Notes: a model not told the origin generated them from the letters alone. A DNA stretch of 64,000 nt from Bacteroidales bacterium (GCA_015060335.1 SUYR01000006.1:43102-107101), one strand, 5' to 3'; numbered from the stretch's first letter, positions 52,800 to 62,256 are shown. A program made the numbers and translations.

Positions 52800-53935
52800 C
52801 GTATTCCAAAAAAGTGTTTTCCTACCCAATACTCAAACAAAGGATCCAGGATTACAGGCTCATCCTTATCGTTGAAAGTAATCACTTCCTTCTTCTTCAA
52901 CGCATCCTTCACCCTGCGTACATTTGCCGAAGAATTCAGGCCATATTTCTCTATAACATCAGATGCACTGAATTTGACGACACCGTCAAGAACCGCGCGA
53001 AGCAGACTTAGCTGATGATCCGTAAGATCGTCCACGATAGCAGTGAAACGAGGCTCATGAATCGAAAGCAGAGCCTTGAGTGCCTGCATGAGAACACCTT
53101 CATTGATATATCCCTTTGTGAGGTTGTCGCAGATGGATGTGAAATGATTCAGATACCACATCTGTCCTCTGAAAAGGTCACATGCTCCCATAATCAGTTC
53201 TCTCTCGACTACTTTTCCTCCTATCATGAAGCCGCGGACAATATGTTCAGTAATTTCGGAATCATCGACTCTCTGCAGCTGAAGATATTCGACCAGACGA
53301 TAGAAATATTTCTTTTCGGCGAAGATATATTTCATTGCATTGACACGGGATCCCGTAAATATATAGGACGCGGACCTGTCTCTTTCTGCCAGCACCTTTT
53401 CCATAGCCTTCAAGGCATCATCATAGTCCTTGTCATTCATGATATTCTGGAACTCCTCCAGAATTATATGGAACGGCACTCCCCTCTCCGCAGCGAGCTT
53501 GAACGGAAGTCTGAACATCATCTCCACATCGTTTCTGTCAGCCTTCCAGTTCATTGACACCACTTCATCCGCAAGAGCAAAGCGGTCTTTGTCAAAAACG
53601 AAATGTGTACCGGAGAGATACTTTTCAACAACATCCGCATACTCGACAGCTGTGGAAAATATAGGGCGTATGACTGCCGAGCCCAATTTCACAAGAAAGT
53701 CCTCCAGTGTCCTGACATTGAACATATTGACATGTATGACCATGAACTGTTTGGCAGAAGCCCTCATATTGAAAAGGGTCTGCTGGATAAGAGACATCTT
53801 TCCCGTCTTGGGTGGCTCATACATCACTACATGTTCCCTTGCCTCAAGAAGATTTCCGAGTATCGTACAGTCATATTTTCTACCGACAAAAGCTCTGCCG
53901 GTAACATAATTATCATAAACAAAAGGCTTGTCCAT
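52796..53935 (-). CDS. AAA/ATPase_2-like protein with degenerate P-loop and C-terminal winged helix
   Basis: 379 residues from ATG 53935 (MDKPFVYDNYVTGRAFVGRKYD). ATPase_2/ORC-like core: the P-loop position reads EPPKTGKMSL, with Glu in place of the first Gly and Met in place of Ser/Thr; Walker B-like FHIILEEFQNI has Glu for Asp; sensor-like YIFTGSRVNAM. The last 80 residues (LTDHQLSLLRAVLDGVVKFSASDVIEKYGLNSSANVRRVKDAL) look like a winged helix. An ATG at 53959 is rejected because the -7 box TAATTTTG (53957-53964) covers it. Role unknown. Confidence 0.75.
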   Translation of the reverse strand: MDKPFVYDNYVTGRAFVGRKYDCTILGNLLEAREHVVMYEPPKTGKMSLIQQTLFNMRASAKQFMVIHVNMFNVRTLEDFLVKLGSAVIRPIFSTAVEYADVVEKYLSGTHFVFDKDRFALADEVVSMNWKADRNDVEMMFRLPFKLAAERGVPFHIILEEFQNIMNDKDYDDALKAMEKVLAERDRSASYIFTGSRVNAMKYIFAEKKYFYRLVEYLQLQRVDDSEITEHIVRGFMIGGKVVERELIMGACDLFRGQMWYLNHFTSICDNLTKGYINEGVLMQALKALLSIHEPRFTAIVDDLTDHQLSLLRAVLDGVVKFSASDVIEKYGLNSSANVRRVKDALKKKEVITFNDKDEPVILDPLFEYWVGKHFFGIR

Positions 53936-53956
53936 ACTTGTCAGATTTTGTTTTCG

Positions 53957-53964
53957 CAAAATTA
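53957..53964 (-). promoter_or_regulatory. -7 box for the ATPase-sirtuin pair
   Basis: Minus-strand TAATTTTG, full match to TAnnTTTG, 22 nt before ATG 53935. Confidence 0.5.
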
Positions 53965-53973
53965 AAAAACATT

Positions 53974-54003
53974 TTTGTTATAGACAATAGTATGTTATAT
54001 TTG
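53974..54003 (+). promoter_or_regulatory. Promoter of the AsmA-like/prmA operon
   Basis: TTTG (53974-53977) and TATATTTG (53996-54003) with an 18-nt spacer. An ATG at 54005 would fall at or before the transcript start, so translation from 54032 is favoured. Confidence 0.6.
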
Positions 54004-54031
54004 TATGTTTATTGAAAACATCTGGTCTCTT

Positions 54032-57000
54032 ATGAAAAATTTCTTCAGGATTACTGTCAAGACATTGCTATGGATTGTGGGGATTGCCGCATCCGCTCTC
54101 ATCATATTGGAGGTAGTGCTTTCCAGCAAGTTACCTACCAGACTGGTCAATAAAATAGCATCTGAATATATTGACGGAGACATCCACGTCGGAGCTATAT
54201 CCGCTTCTGTATTCAGAAGGTTTCCAGCCACTACCCTGACACTTGAAGATTTCCATATCACCTACCCTTCAGACAGATTCGATCTTATAGAGAAAGCAGG
54301 AGTACAGGGGCATCTGATGCATAAGGGCTGCTCTCCAGAGGCTGACACCCTTGCATCATTCAAGAGATTCTCAGTCGGTGTCAATCTGCCGGCACTGATC
54401 GGCGGAACTATAAAGATTCCCTACATGAGGCTTGACCAGCCGCGGATTTTCGCCCACAGTTATGCTGACGGCAGCGCGAACTGGAATATTTTTGTAACCG
54501 GAAGCGATGACGATGACATTTCAGAGGAAGTTGAGAATGAAGACACTACTGCTACGGGGAGCATCCCGAGATTCGTCATCGGCAAGATAATGATGACAGG
54601 ACGTCCTCATATTGTTTACACCGACAGCAGGGATACGGTATTTGCCTTGGTCAACATGAAAAGGCTTATGCTCAACGGTAAGATCAGATCTTCCAGACCG
54701 CACCGTAGCAAGGTCGGCCTGACTCTTGACAGCATGTTTGTGGCAGGAAGACTCGGAAGAGATACCATTGCAGCCGGACTTGACAGGCTGTATCTACATG
54801 AGGATGGCAGAGATGTAGCGATTGACGCAAACGCAAAGGCCTTCATTGCAACAAGTTCGTTCGGAAGAGTGAAAGTTCCGATCAGCATCAATGGAGTAAT
54901 CTCGTTCCCTGATAACGATTTCAAGGCAGCCAGCACAGACAATCTTAATATAAACATCCTTGACATACCTGTAAATGTAAAGGCAGATGTCGCACTCGAG
55001 GATGAGATTTCATTTGCAGCCAAGGCGTCAATCCCTCAGACTGCAATAAGGCACCCTGATTTTCCGGAGCAGGAACTCGAGCTTCTTATGGACGTCAGGG
55101 CCAAGACCGACAGCAAAGGACGGATCAACGTCGATCTTGACAGAATGAAGGCGGGAATCAAAGGATTGGGACTTTCTCTCAACGGAAGCATTGCAGACGT
55201 TTTAGGCAAAGATCCGCTGATCACAGCTAACGGAGCATTGACAGCAGATATTGATTCGCTCGCCCGTTTCGTTCCCGATTCTCTTGAAATTGAAGCCAGC
55301 GGAAAGTTGAGCGCAAAGATTGACGGAAGCGCATATCTCTCACAGCTTGACATATATAATTTCTCCCAATCGTCAATGACAGGAGAAATTCTGGGTGACA
55401 GCATATTGGTCAAGATGCCGAAAGACACAATAAACGCAAGAATAAACGGACTTCATATCGTACTTGGGCCAGAAGAAAAAGTCTCACGCCGCGACTCCAC
55501 AAAGTCCTTCAATCTGATGGGTATCAGCGGTGATATAGCAAATGCCGATGTTTCATATAAGGACATCGCATACCTGAAGGCCACAGGTTTCCAGGTATCG
55601 GCCAAGAATGTCATCGACGAAAAATCCCAGGCCGATACCACAAAGAGAATCTATCCTTTCAGTGGTCGGGTAAATGCCGGCACACTGATCTTCAGAGATT
55701 CCGAAGGCAGCCTTATAAGACTCAATGAAAGCAGTAACAGTTTCAATATATTCCCTAAAAAGGGACATCCGAACATACCGGTACTGACCTTGAGCAGCAG
55801 AAACAAGAAGATTTTCTTCAAGTCTGACATAAACAGAGCGGTTGTCAGCAACGCCAACATAAGGGCAAGTGCAGCAATGAACACTGTAGAAAGAAGACAG
55901 AAGATGAAGGCTTTCAGAGATTCTCTTGCCCGAGTATATCCGGATGTGCCGAAAGACTCTCTTTTCCTACATATGAGAGCCTCGAGAAGCAATGACCAGG
56001 CATCTTTGCCAGAATGGATGAAGGAAGATGATTTCAAGAAAAAGGACATCGACATCAGCCTTGACAAGAGCCTTGCAAAATATTTCAGGGACTGGGATCT
56101 GAAAGGACAGTTCAAAGTCGAAAACGGCATTGTAATGACCCCATACTTCCCTCTGCGCAACACCCTTGACGGTTTTGACCTGAATTTCACTAACGACAAG
56201 ATTGCCATTGACCAATTCAAGATCAAGTCCGGAGACTCTGACATATCCATGACCGGAGAACTGACAGGACTCAGACGCGCACTTCTCGGACGGAAAGGAA
56301 CACTTCAGTTCAATGCTGACATTCTCTCACAGGAGATGAATGCAGACCAGCTTCTCACCGCCTACAGAGCCGGAAGTCAGTTCAATCCTGAAACATTCGA
56401 GGGTAACAGCGCCATCGGTGATGAAGAGTTCATGGACCATATCGAGATTGACAGCACAGAGGTAGTTTCTGAAACATCTATTCTTGTAATTCCGGCAAAT
56501 CTCAATGCTCATGTAACCTTCTTTGCCGGCAACACGAACTACTCTGATCTCCACATCGACTTGATGACGGCCGACCTGACAGTGAAGGAACGCTGCATCC
56601 TCCTCACAAACACTCAGGCCCTTTCAAACATGGGAGAGATTGACCTTGAAGGTTTTTACGCCACACGCAGCAAGGAAGACCTGAAGACCGGATTCAGCAT
56701 AAACTTCAAGGACATCACAGCAGAAAAGGTGATCAACCTGATGCCTTCCATTGACACACTGATGCCGCTTCTGAAGTCATTCGGAGGAATGCTGAACTGT
56801 GAAGTTGCAGCTACAGCCGATCTCGACACAAACATGAATGTGGTCATGCCAAGCATCAACGGCATCATGAGAATCGGTGGAGAAGACCTCACAATCAAGA
56901 ATAGCGACATGTTCCGCAAGTTCGCAAAACTGTTGCTGTTCAAGAACAAGAAGGAGGGACATATCGACAAGATGACGGTCGAAGGTGTGATCAAAGACAG

Positions 57001-57493
57001 CAAAGTGGAGATATTCCCATTCATCCTCGAGATGGACAGATATATGCTCGGACTCAGCGGAGTACAGAACATGGACATGTCATACAGATATCATGCATCA
57101 TTGATAAAGTCACCATTCCTCATCAAATTAGGCATGGACATTTATGGTCAGGACTTCGACAACATGAAATTCAAGCTGGGACGTGCAAAATACAAGAACA
57201 GGAATGTACCTGTATTCTCGACAGTCATTGACAACACCAAGTTCAACCTTGTAACATCGATCAGAAACGTATTTAACAAGGGTGTGGACAATGTCATGAA
57301 AGAGAATAGAAAAATGAACGAAATAGAAGAACACAAGAAGAGTATCGGATACATTCAGGCTGTCGACCAGAAACTGGAAGAATTATCGGCAGATGAGCAG
57401 TTACAGCTTGAACAGGAGCAGGAGGCGCTCAATACCCCTGAACAGACCGACAGTTTAACAACCACAATTCCTCAAATACCAGATCATGAATAG
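54032..57493 (+). CDS. AsmA-like large periplasmic protein
   Basis: 1153 residues from ATG 54032 (MKNFFRITVKTLLWIVG). One N-terminal membrane helix (about 8-32) followed by a very long beta-rich region of the AsmA/TamB type (KLPTRLVNKIASEYIDGDIHVGAISASVFRRFPATTLTLEDFHI near the start, an AsmA_2-like block about 840-1060). The final 70 residues are Gln/Glu-rich and coiled-coil-like. Relatives form bridge-like grooves between the membranes and move phospholipids. Overlaps prmA by 8 nt. Confidence 0.87.
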   Translation: MKNFFRITVKTLLWIVGIAASALIILEVVLSSKLPTRLVNKIASEYIDGDIHVGAISASVFRRFPATTLTLEDFHITYPSDRFDLIEKAGVQGHLMHKGCSPEADTLASFKRFSVGVNLPALIGGTIKIPYMRLDQPRIFAHSYADGSANWNIFVTGSDDDDISEEVENEDTTATGSIPRFVIGKIMMTGRPHIVYTDSRDTVFALVNMKRLMLNGKIRSSRPHRSKVGLTLDSMFVAGRLGRDTIAAGLDRLYLHEDGRDVAIDANAKAFIATSSFGRVKVPISINGVISFPDNDFKAASTDNLNINILDIPVNVKADVALEDEISFAAKASIPQTAIRHPDFPEQELELLMDVRAKTDSKGRINVDLDRMKAGIKGLGLSLNGSIADVLGKDPLITANGALTADIDSLARFVPDSLEIEASGKLSAKIDGSAYLSQLDIYNFSQSSMTGEILGDSILVKMPKDTINARINGLHIVLGPEEKVSRRDSTKSFNLMGISGDIANADVSYKDIAYLKATGFQVSAKNVIDEKSQADTTKRIYPFSGRVNAGTLIFRDSEGSLIRLNESSNSFNIFPKKGHPNIPVLTLSSRNKKIFFKSDINRAVVSNANIRASAAMNTVERRQKMKAFRDSLARVYPDVPKDSLFLHMRASRSNDQASLPEWMKEDDFKKKDIDISLDKSLAKYFRDWDLKGQFKVENGIVMTPYFPLRNTLDGFDLNFTNDKIAIDQFKIKSGDSDISMTGELTGLRRALLGRKGTLQFNADILSQEMNADQLLTAYRAGSQFNPETFEGNSAIGDEEFMDHIEIDSTEVVSETSILVIPANLNAHVTFFAGNTNYSDLHIDLMTADLTVKERCILLTNTQALSNMGEIDLEGFYATRSKEDLKTGFSINFKDITAEKVINLMPSIDTLMPLLKSFGGMLNCEVAATADLDTNMNVVMPSINGIMRIGGEDLTIKNSDMFRKFAKLLLFKNKKEGHIDKMTVEGVIKDSKVEIFPFILEMDRYMLGLSGVQNMDMSYRYHASLIKSPFLIKLGMDIYGQDFDNMKFKLGRAKYKNRNVPVFSTVIDNTKFNLVTSIRNVFNKGVDNVMKENRKMNEIEEHKKSIGYIQAVDQKLEELSADEQLQLEQEQEALNTPEQTDSLTTTIPQIPDHE

Positions 57494-58343
57494 TCAGGAA
57501 TATATAGAGGTGGCGATACATATTACGCCTTTCAGCGAAGAAAACGCAGACATATTGACAGCAGAGATAAGCGAACTGCCGTACGAGTCATTTACAGCGG
57601 AAGACCCGTATCTTAAATGCTACATACAGAAGGAACTCTACGACCAACAGGCGCTGAAAGTGATCTTGAGCGGTATGGAAGACTACGGATTCGATGTAGA
57701 ATACTCTTCCAATCTGATGCCGGCAGTAAACTGGAACGCCGTATGGGAGAGTCAGTTCACTCCGATAGTTGTTGACGGCCATTGCACCATCAAAGCGTCG
57801 TTCCATGAAGGTCTGAAAAAGACAAGATACAACATCACCATAGATCCCAAGATGGCTTTCGGCACGGGACATCATCAGACTACATATATGATGTGCAGAG
57901 CTCTGCTTCAGAATGAAGATGCCGTACGTGGCAAGATTGTGATGGATATGGGTTGTGGCACAGCTGTCCTTGCTATTCTTGCAGCAAAGATGAAGGCAGC
58001 CCATGTATATGGTGTGGACATAGATGCAGTAGCAGCAATTTCCGCTTATGACAATGCCCGGCTTAACCGTGTAGGAAAAGTGATCGAGACCTATTGCGGA
58101 GACGCCTCACTGCTTCAGAGAAATTCATACGATGTGTTTCTGGCAAACATCAACAGAAACATTCTCATCCAGGACATCCCTACATACTCACTGTGCATCC
58201 ATAAGAATGGTCTGCTGTTTGTCAGCGGTTTCTATCTTGAAGACATGCCTATGATTGTCGGAGTTGCACAGAATGCAGGGCTGGAATACGTGAGCCACGA
58301 TACTATTGACAACTGGTGTTGTATTAAATTTGCCAAGAAATGA
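57486..58343 (+). CDS. prmA: Ribosomal protein L11 methyltransferase
   Basis: 285 residues. N-terminal substrate-binding domain (about 1-95), then a SAM methyltransferase: FGTGHHQTTYMM, VMDMGCGTAVLAILAAKMKA (motif I), VYGVDIDAVAAISAYDNA, and VFLANINRNILIQDI (motif IV NIN). Trimethylates L11. The order AsmA-like, prmA, lipoprotein is translationally coupled at both junctions. Confidence 0.95.
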   Translation: MNSQEYIEVAIHITPFSEENADILTAEISELPYESFTAEDPYLKCYIQKELYDQQALKVILSGMEDYGFDVEYSSNLMPAVNWNAVWESQFTPIVVDGHCTIKASFHEGLKKTRYNITIDPKMAFGTGHHQTTYMMCRALLQNEDAVRGKIVMDMGCGTAVLAILAAKMKAAHVYGVDIDAVAAISAYDNARLNRVGKVIETYCGDASLLQRNSYDVFLANINRNILIQDIPTYSLCIHKNGLLFVSGFYLEDMPMIVGVAQNAGLEYVSHDTIDNWCCIKFAKK

Positions 58344-58897
58344 AAAGAATTCTGATACTTGTCATAGTGGTGCTTGCCTCATGTAAGCCTGAGGTCTATC
58401 TCGGACCGCTGGAATCCCCTGTCGGTAACTGGCGTTCCTCAGAGAGCATATATTATTTCAACGGCGAGATTGTGGGGCAGAACAATTCCTGCGAATATAG
58501 CGCAATTTCCTTCTATAAAGACAGTCTGTGCTGCATGGAGGGTGTGAAGGGCGCCTTCATATATCATATGTCTGAGACTGGCGACAGCCTGATAGTGGAT
58601 TCTCTCGCATGGCATATCGAAGAACTCACAGGACGGTTCATGAAGCTCGAATATCTTGAAGATTTCAGGACAGGAGGCACTGTGATTGACACTGAGGAAT
58701 CAGAAGAAGAATTTATCCAGACGCCTCTCGAGTACAAGGGCAAGACAATAGTTTCAGACGGAAAAGGAGGATATATGTACACCGGCACGGACGGTAAAGA
58801 CATACCATGCCGCTACTATGAACACATAGAAGAGGATGGTACTCAGGTTGCCGACTGGTGGTTTGATTCAAGGCTCGACACCTACAAGCCTTTCTGA
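58340..58897 (+). CDS. Small lipoprotein of unknown function
   Basis: 185 residues; MKRILILVIVVLASCKPEVYLG has a lipobox LASC with Cys15. The mature part is a small beta-rich domain (VGNWRSSESIYYFNGEIVG, lipocalin-like spacing) and ends GTQVADWWFDSRLDTYKPF. Start overlaps prmA stop by ATGA; its 3' end overlaps the convergent thioesterase by 16 nt. No known family recognised. Confidence 0.75.
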   Translation: MKRILILVIVVLASCKPEVYLGPLESPVGNWRSSESIYYFNGEIVGQNNSCEYSAISFYKDSLCCMEGVKGAFIYHMSETGDSLIVDSLAWHIEELTGRFMKLEYLEDFRTGGTVIDTEESEEEFIQTPLEYKGKTIVSDGKGGYMYTGTDGKDIPCRYYEHIEEDGTQVADWWFDSRLDTYKPF

Positions 58898-59370
58898 TTT
58901 TCAAGTTCACAACCATTGAAGAAGAAATCTTCGGCTGCCTTTTCTTTAGAAACAGTGAAATATATCATCTCGCATGTAGAGCACACCTTGCCTTCATGCG
59001 AGATGCTTGCTTCTATAAATGCGAAATTGCGTTTCATCTCCTTGAGGCGGGCTCTGATTTCCAAGATCACTCCATTCCCGGCCGGTACGGGATTCCTGTA
59101 CTTGACATTCAACTGAGTAGTCACGCCTGCTGTCTGGAGCTTTCTGTTGACAACCCACCCACCTATTTCATCCATGAGGGTTGCCTGGATTCCTCCGTGA
59201 AGGGTATTGATCCAACTCTGATAATTATCTCTCGCCTCCCACAGACAGACGATATCATCTCCATCTTCAAAGAATTCCATCTTAAGTCCGTAAGGATTGC
59301 TTGGGCAGCATGCAAAGCAGTTGTATCCCTGCTCTTCCAATCCGGTATATGGATTTTTTATCTTATCCAT
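58882..59370 (-). CDS. PaaI-type hotdog thioesterase
   Basis: 162 residues. Single hotdog domain with LHGGIQATLMDEIGGWVVNR (central helix with catalytic Asp/Glu region) and strand pattern KYRNPVPAGNGVILEIRARL. The N-terminus has YNCFACCPSNPYGLKMEF, a Cys-containing pattern common to this subgroup. Probable acyl-CoA thioesterase; substrate unknown. 9 nt after prfA on the same strand. Confidence 0.88.
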   Translation of the reverse strand: MDKIKNPYTGLEEQGYNCFACCPSNPYGLKMEFFEDGDDIVCLWEARDNYQSWINTLHGGIQATLMDEIGGWVVNRKLQTAGVTTQLNVKYRNPVPAGNGVILEIRARLKEMKRNFAFIEASISHEGKVCSTCEMIYFTVSKEKAAEDFFFNGCELENQKGL

Positions 59371-59379
59371 CTTTCTAAA

Positions 59380-60462
59380 TTACTCAGCAGCCTTGAGACG
59401 CTCTGCATTCTCAGCAATCTGAAGCTGATCGAGAACCTCCTGGATAGCTCCATCCATGAAAACAGGAAGATTGTACATCGTGTAGTTGATACGATGATCC
59501 GTCACACGCGACTGAGGATAATTGTAAGTACGGATCTTTGCCGAGCGGTCACCTCCTGCAACCATGGTCTTACGCTTAGCCGAAATCTCTGCGAGATACT
59601 TCTCATACTCCATGTTATAAAGACGTGTACGGAGCTCAGCAAGCGCCTTGTCGAAGTTCTTGAGCTGCGACTTCTCATCCTGACACTGAACAACGAGTCC
59701 TGTAGGTATATGGGTAAGACGGATTGCTGAATATGTAGTGTTCACCGACTGACCTCCCGGACCCGAAGAACAGAATGTATCTTTGCGTATGTCATTCATA
59801 TTCAGATCAATATCAAACTCGTCAGCCTCTGGCAGAACTGCAACTGAAGCCGCAGAAGTATGCACTCGTCCCTGAGTCTCCGTCTGAGGCACTCGCTGCA
59901 CACGATGTACGCCAGACTCATATTTGAGGACACCATAAACTCCTTCTCCCGACACCTTGCACACGATTTCCTTGAATCCGCCAGCAGCTCCTTCTGCCTG
60001 GTTGGTCACCTCCATTTTCCATCCTCGTGTCTCACAGTACTTCGTGTACATACGGAAAAGGTCACCCGCAAAGATGGCAGCCTCGTCTCCACCTGAGCCG
60101 CCACGTATCTCAAGGATTGCATTCTTGCTGTCCTGAGGGTCTGCAGGAATAAGAAGAAGCTTTATCTTCTCTTCCCATTCAGGAAGGGTGGGTTCAATCT
60201 CTGCGATCTCTTCCTTTGCCATTTCACGAAGGTCTTCATCCTTCTCTGTCGCAAGAATATCTTTAGCCATCTCGTAGTTCTCGAGAATCTTCTTGAACTC
60301 ATTGCCAGCCTCAATGATAGGAGTCAGTTCCTTGTACTCCTTGTTGAGCTGTACAAATTTCTTCATATCTGAAATGACTTCAGGGTCAGAAAGCTGTGCC
60401 TGAAGTGCCTCATATTTTTCCTGAAGGCCCAAAACCTTTTCCAAAAGTGAATTTTCCGCCAT
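59380..60462 (-). CDS. prfA: Peptide chain release factor 1
   Basis: 360 residues. GGQ motif in SSGPGGQSVNTTYSAIRL, codon-recognition region VPQTETQGRVHTSAASVAVLPE (RF1 class: no RF2-type SPF). Reads UAA/UAG and hydrolyses peptidyl-tRNA. Promoter TATCTTTG on the minus strand at 60485-60492. Confidence 0.97.
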   Translation of the reverse strand: MAENSLLEKVLGLQEKYEALQAQLSDPEVISDMKKFVQLNKEYKELTPIIEAGNEFKKILENYEMAKDILATEKDEDLREMAKEEIAEIEPTLPEWEEKIKLLLIPADPQDSKNAILEIRGGSGGDEAAIFAGDLFRMYTKYCETRGWKMEVTNQAEGAAGGFKEIVCKVSGEGVYGVLKYESGVHRVQRVPQTETQGRVHTSAASVAVLPEADEFDIDLNMNDIRKDTFCSSGPGGQSVNTTYSAIRLTHIPTGLVVQCQDEKSQLKNFDKALAELRTRLYNMEYEKYLAEISAKRKTMVAGGDRSAKIRTYNYPQSRVTDHRINYTMYNLPVFMDGAIQEVLDQLQIAENAERLKAAE

Positions 60463-60484
60463 ATCTTATGGTTAATTAATCGTG

Positions 60485-60492
60485 CAAAGATA
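60485..60492 (-). promoter_or_regulatory. prfA -7 box
   Basis: Minus-strand TATCTTTG, full match to TAnnTTTG, 23 nt before the ATG at 60462. Confidence 0.5.
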
Positions 60493-60506
60493 GTAATATT
60501 ATTTGA

Positions 60507-60634
60507 TAGATTTCTCGACTACGCTCGAAATGACAATGAAGATTACTCAAATGACAACGCAGTTAGTTTGAAATGCCAGAGAGATCATTTGAAATGACGG
60601 GAGTAGTTGACGAAAAACAAAATTTTTCGGATGA
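60507..60634. repeat. REP-like palindrome with degenerate repeats
   Basis: The minus strand at 60507-60534 reads TCATTTCGAGCGTAGTCGAG then AAATC, the REP-like palindrome widespread in bacterial intergenic DNA: ATTTC-TCGA pairs with TCGA-AAT. Degenerate AAATGAC-type units follow at about 60547, 60569, 60590 and 60629. It lies between the tcdA stop and the prfA promoter. Confidence 0.6.
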
Positions 60635-60642
60635 CGGGAAAA

Positions 60643-61371
60643 TCATCGGTCTATGGAGGAGATCAGATGCAATATGGCAGCCTGAGCGCAGACACAGCCG
60701 AATACCGCCGGGATATATGATATCGTCCCCACTTGGGACTTCTTGTTACGGTCCTCGCATGGCACAATGGACTCCTTGTCCGGCAACTCCTCCGAAAATA
60801 CAACCTTGAATCCTTTACTTATACCCATGTGTCTGAGGCGTTTGCGGACAATATAGGCCAGAGGGCAGTTGAATGACTTGGACACGTCTGTCAGCCGGAC
60901 CTTGGTAGCATCAAACTTGGCTCCGGCACCCATTGAAGACACCAACGGAATACCATTATCCATGCAATATTTTATAAGATGCAGCTTTGGAGAAAGCGTA
61001 TCTATCGCATCGACCAGGAAGTCTATCTTATATGCACCCAGTACATCACCAGCCTTTTCAGCCTCAAGATATTGTTCAATTATTGTAAGGTCAAGGTCCG
61101 GATTTATATCCTTAAGTCTCTCAGCAAGGACCTGGCATTTCGACCGGCCCACTGTGGAATCCAAAGCAAGAAGCTGACGGTTCTTATTGGTAACCGACAC
61201 ATCGTCGCTGTCAAGGATTATAAGATGGCCGACACCGGCACGCACAATCATTTCTGCAGCATAGCCTCCTACGCCTCCTACACCTATTATTGCTACCGTA
61301 GAATTGCGAAAATGGTCAAGCATTTCTTCCCCTACAAGCATCGACGTCCTTTCCTGCCATTCGTATATCAT
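60643..61371 (-). CDS. tcdA: tRNA threonylcarbamoyladenosine dehydratase
   Basis: 242 residues. E1-like ThiF/MoeB fold: GVGGVGGYAAEMIVRAGVGHLIILDSDDVSVTNKNRQ (nucleotide site with Asp and Arg) and DFLVDAIDTLSPK. Converts t6A to its cyclic form on tRNAs. The catalytic Cys is presumably in the LTDVSKSFNCPLAYIVRKRL region. 23 nt after mazG, in the same transcript. Confidence 0.93.
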   Translation of the reverse strand: MIYEWQERTSMLVGEEMLDHFRNSTVAIIGVGGVGGYAAEMIVRAGVGHLIILDSDDVSVTNKNRQLLALDSTVGRSKCQVLAERLKDINPDLDLTIIEQYLEAEKAGDVLGAYKIDFLVDAIDTLSPKLHLIKYCMDNGIPLVSSMGAGAKFDATKVRLTDVSKSFNCPLAYIVRKRLRHMGISKGFKVVFSEELPDKESIVPCEDRNKKSQVGTISYIPAVFGCVCAQAAILHLISSIDR

Positions 61372-61394
61372 AATGCACGTCTGTTTCTTACGTT

Positions 61395-62213
61395 TTACAA
61401 ACCCTTAGCCTTGCCCTCATCCCATATCGCATCCATCTCGGCAAGTGTCATATCCTTGAGGTTACGTCCCTTACGTATAGTCTGCTGCTCGAGATATGTG
61501 AAACGACGGCGAAACTTGGCACAGGTCCTCTCCAAAGCGGTATCCGGATTCAGACCGTAAAGTCTGGCTGCATTTACCGTCGCAAACAGGAAATCTCCCA
61601 ACTCTTCCTCTGCCCTATCGTAGGCTTCCCTATACTCACTGTCCGACTGAGCGGCAGCCATTGCGTCCAGTTCTGCCTGATACTCTCCCATCTCCTCCTT
61701 GACCTTGTCCCAGACATCCTCCTTCTTCTCCCAATCGAAACCTACACCCCTCGCCTTATCCTGCATACGGTACGCCTTGAGAAGGGGTGGCAGTCCATCC
61801 GGAACGCCGGAAAGCACGGTCTTATTGCCATCCTTCTCTTTGGTCTTAAGCATCTCCCACTGCTTTATAACATCCTCAGCATCTGCTACCTGCGCTGTCG
61901 AAAACACATGCGGATGCCTATATATCAGCTTGTCACACAGAAAGTTGATTACATCCACAATATCATAATGCTGCTTCTCTTCACCTATCTTGGCATAGAA
62001 AAGCACATGCAGGAGCACATCTCCCAATTCCTTTGACAACTCATGCTCGTCACCATTGAGAATGGCTCCGTTAAGCTCATAGACTTCTTCTATAGTCTGA
62101 GGGCGAAGCGACTCATTTGTCTGTTTCCTGTCCCACGGACATTTTTCTCTCAATTCATCAAGCACATCGAGTATCCTACCGAATGCCTGCAGTTTTTCTT
62201 CTCTTGTATGCAT
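61395..62213 (-). CDS. mazG: Nucleoside triphosphate pyrophosphohydrolase MazG
   Basis: 272 residues with two MazG repeats: CPWDRKQTNESLRPQTIEEVYEL / ELSKELGDVLLHVLFYAKI in the first and GFDWEKKEDVWDKVKEEMGEYQAEL / AEEELGDFLFATVNAARL in the second, including the EExxE...ExxD metal motifs. Cleaves NTPs to NMP and pyrophosphate, clearing aberrant nucleotides. Minus-strand TAACTTTG (62221-62228) lies only 8 nt from the ATG, so the mRNA may be nearly leaderless. Confidence 0.95.
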   Translation of the reverse strand: MHTREEKLQAFGRILDVLDELREKCPWDRKQTNESLRPQTIEEVYELNGAILNGDEHELSKELGDVLLHVLFYAKIGEEKQHYDIVDVINFLCDKLIYRHPHVFSTAQVADAEDVIKQWEMLKTKEKDGNKTVLSGVPDGLPPLLKAYRMQDKARGVGFDWEKKEDVWDKVKEEMGEYQAELDAMAAAQSDSEYREAYDRAEEELGDFLFATVNAARLYGLNPDTALERTCAKFRRRFTYLEQQTIRKGRNLKDMTLAEMDAIWDEGKAKGL

Positions 62214-62220
62214 AATGGTG

Positions 62221-62256
62221 CAAAGTTAGCAATTATGCGAAAAATAACTATCTTTG
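62221..62256. promoter_or_regulatory. Divergent -7 boxes of mazG and the CoA-transferase
   Basis: Minus-strand TAACTTTG (62221-62228) points to mazG and plus-strand TATCTTTG (62249-62256) to the CoA-transferase; both match TAnnTTTG. Confidence 0.45.

Noticed and set aside
60573..60809. 78-codon open frame on the plus strand
   Set aside because: It covers the REP-like region and the 3' end of tcdA on the other strand; composition does not look like a protein and there is no promoter or homologous pattern.
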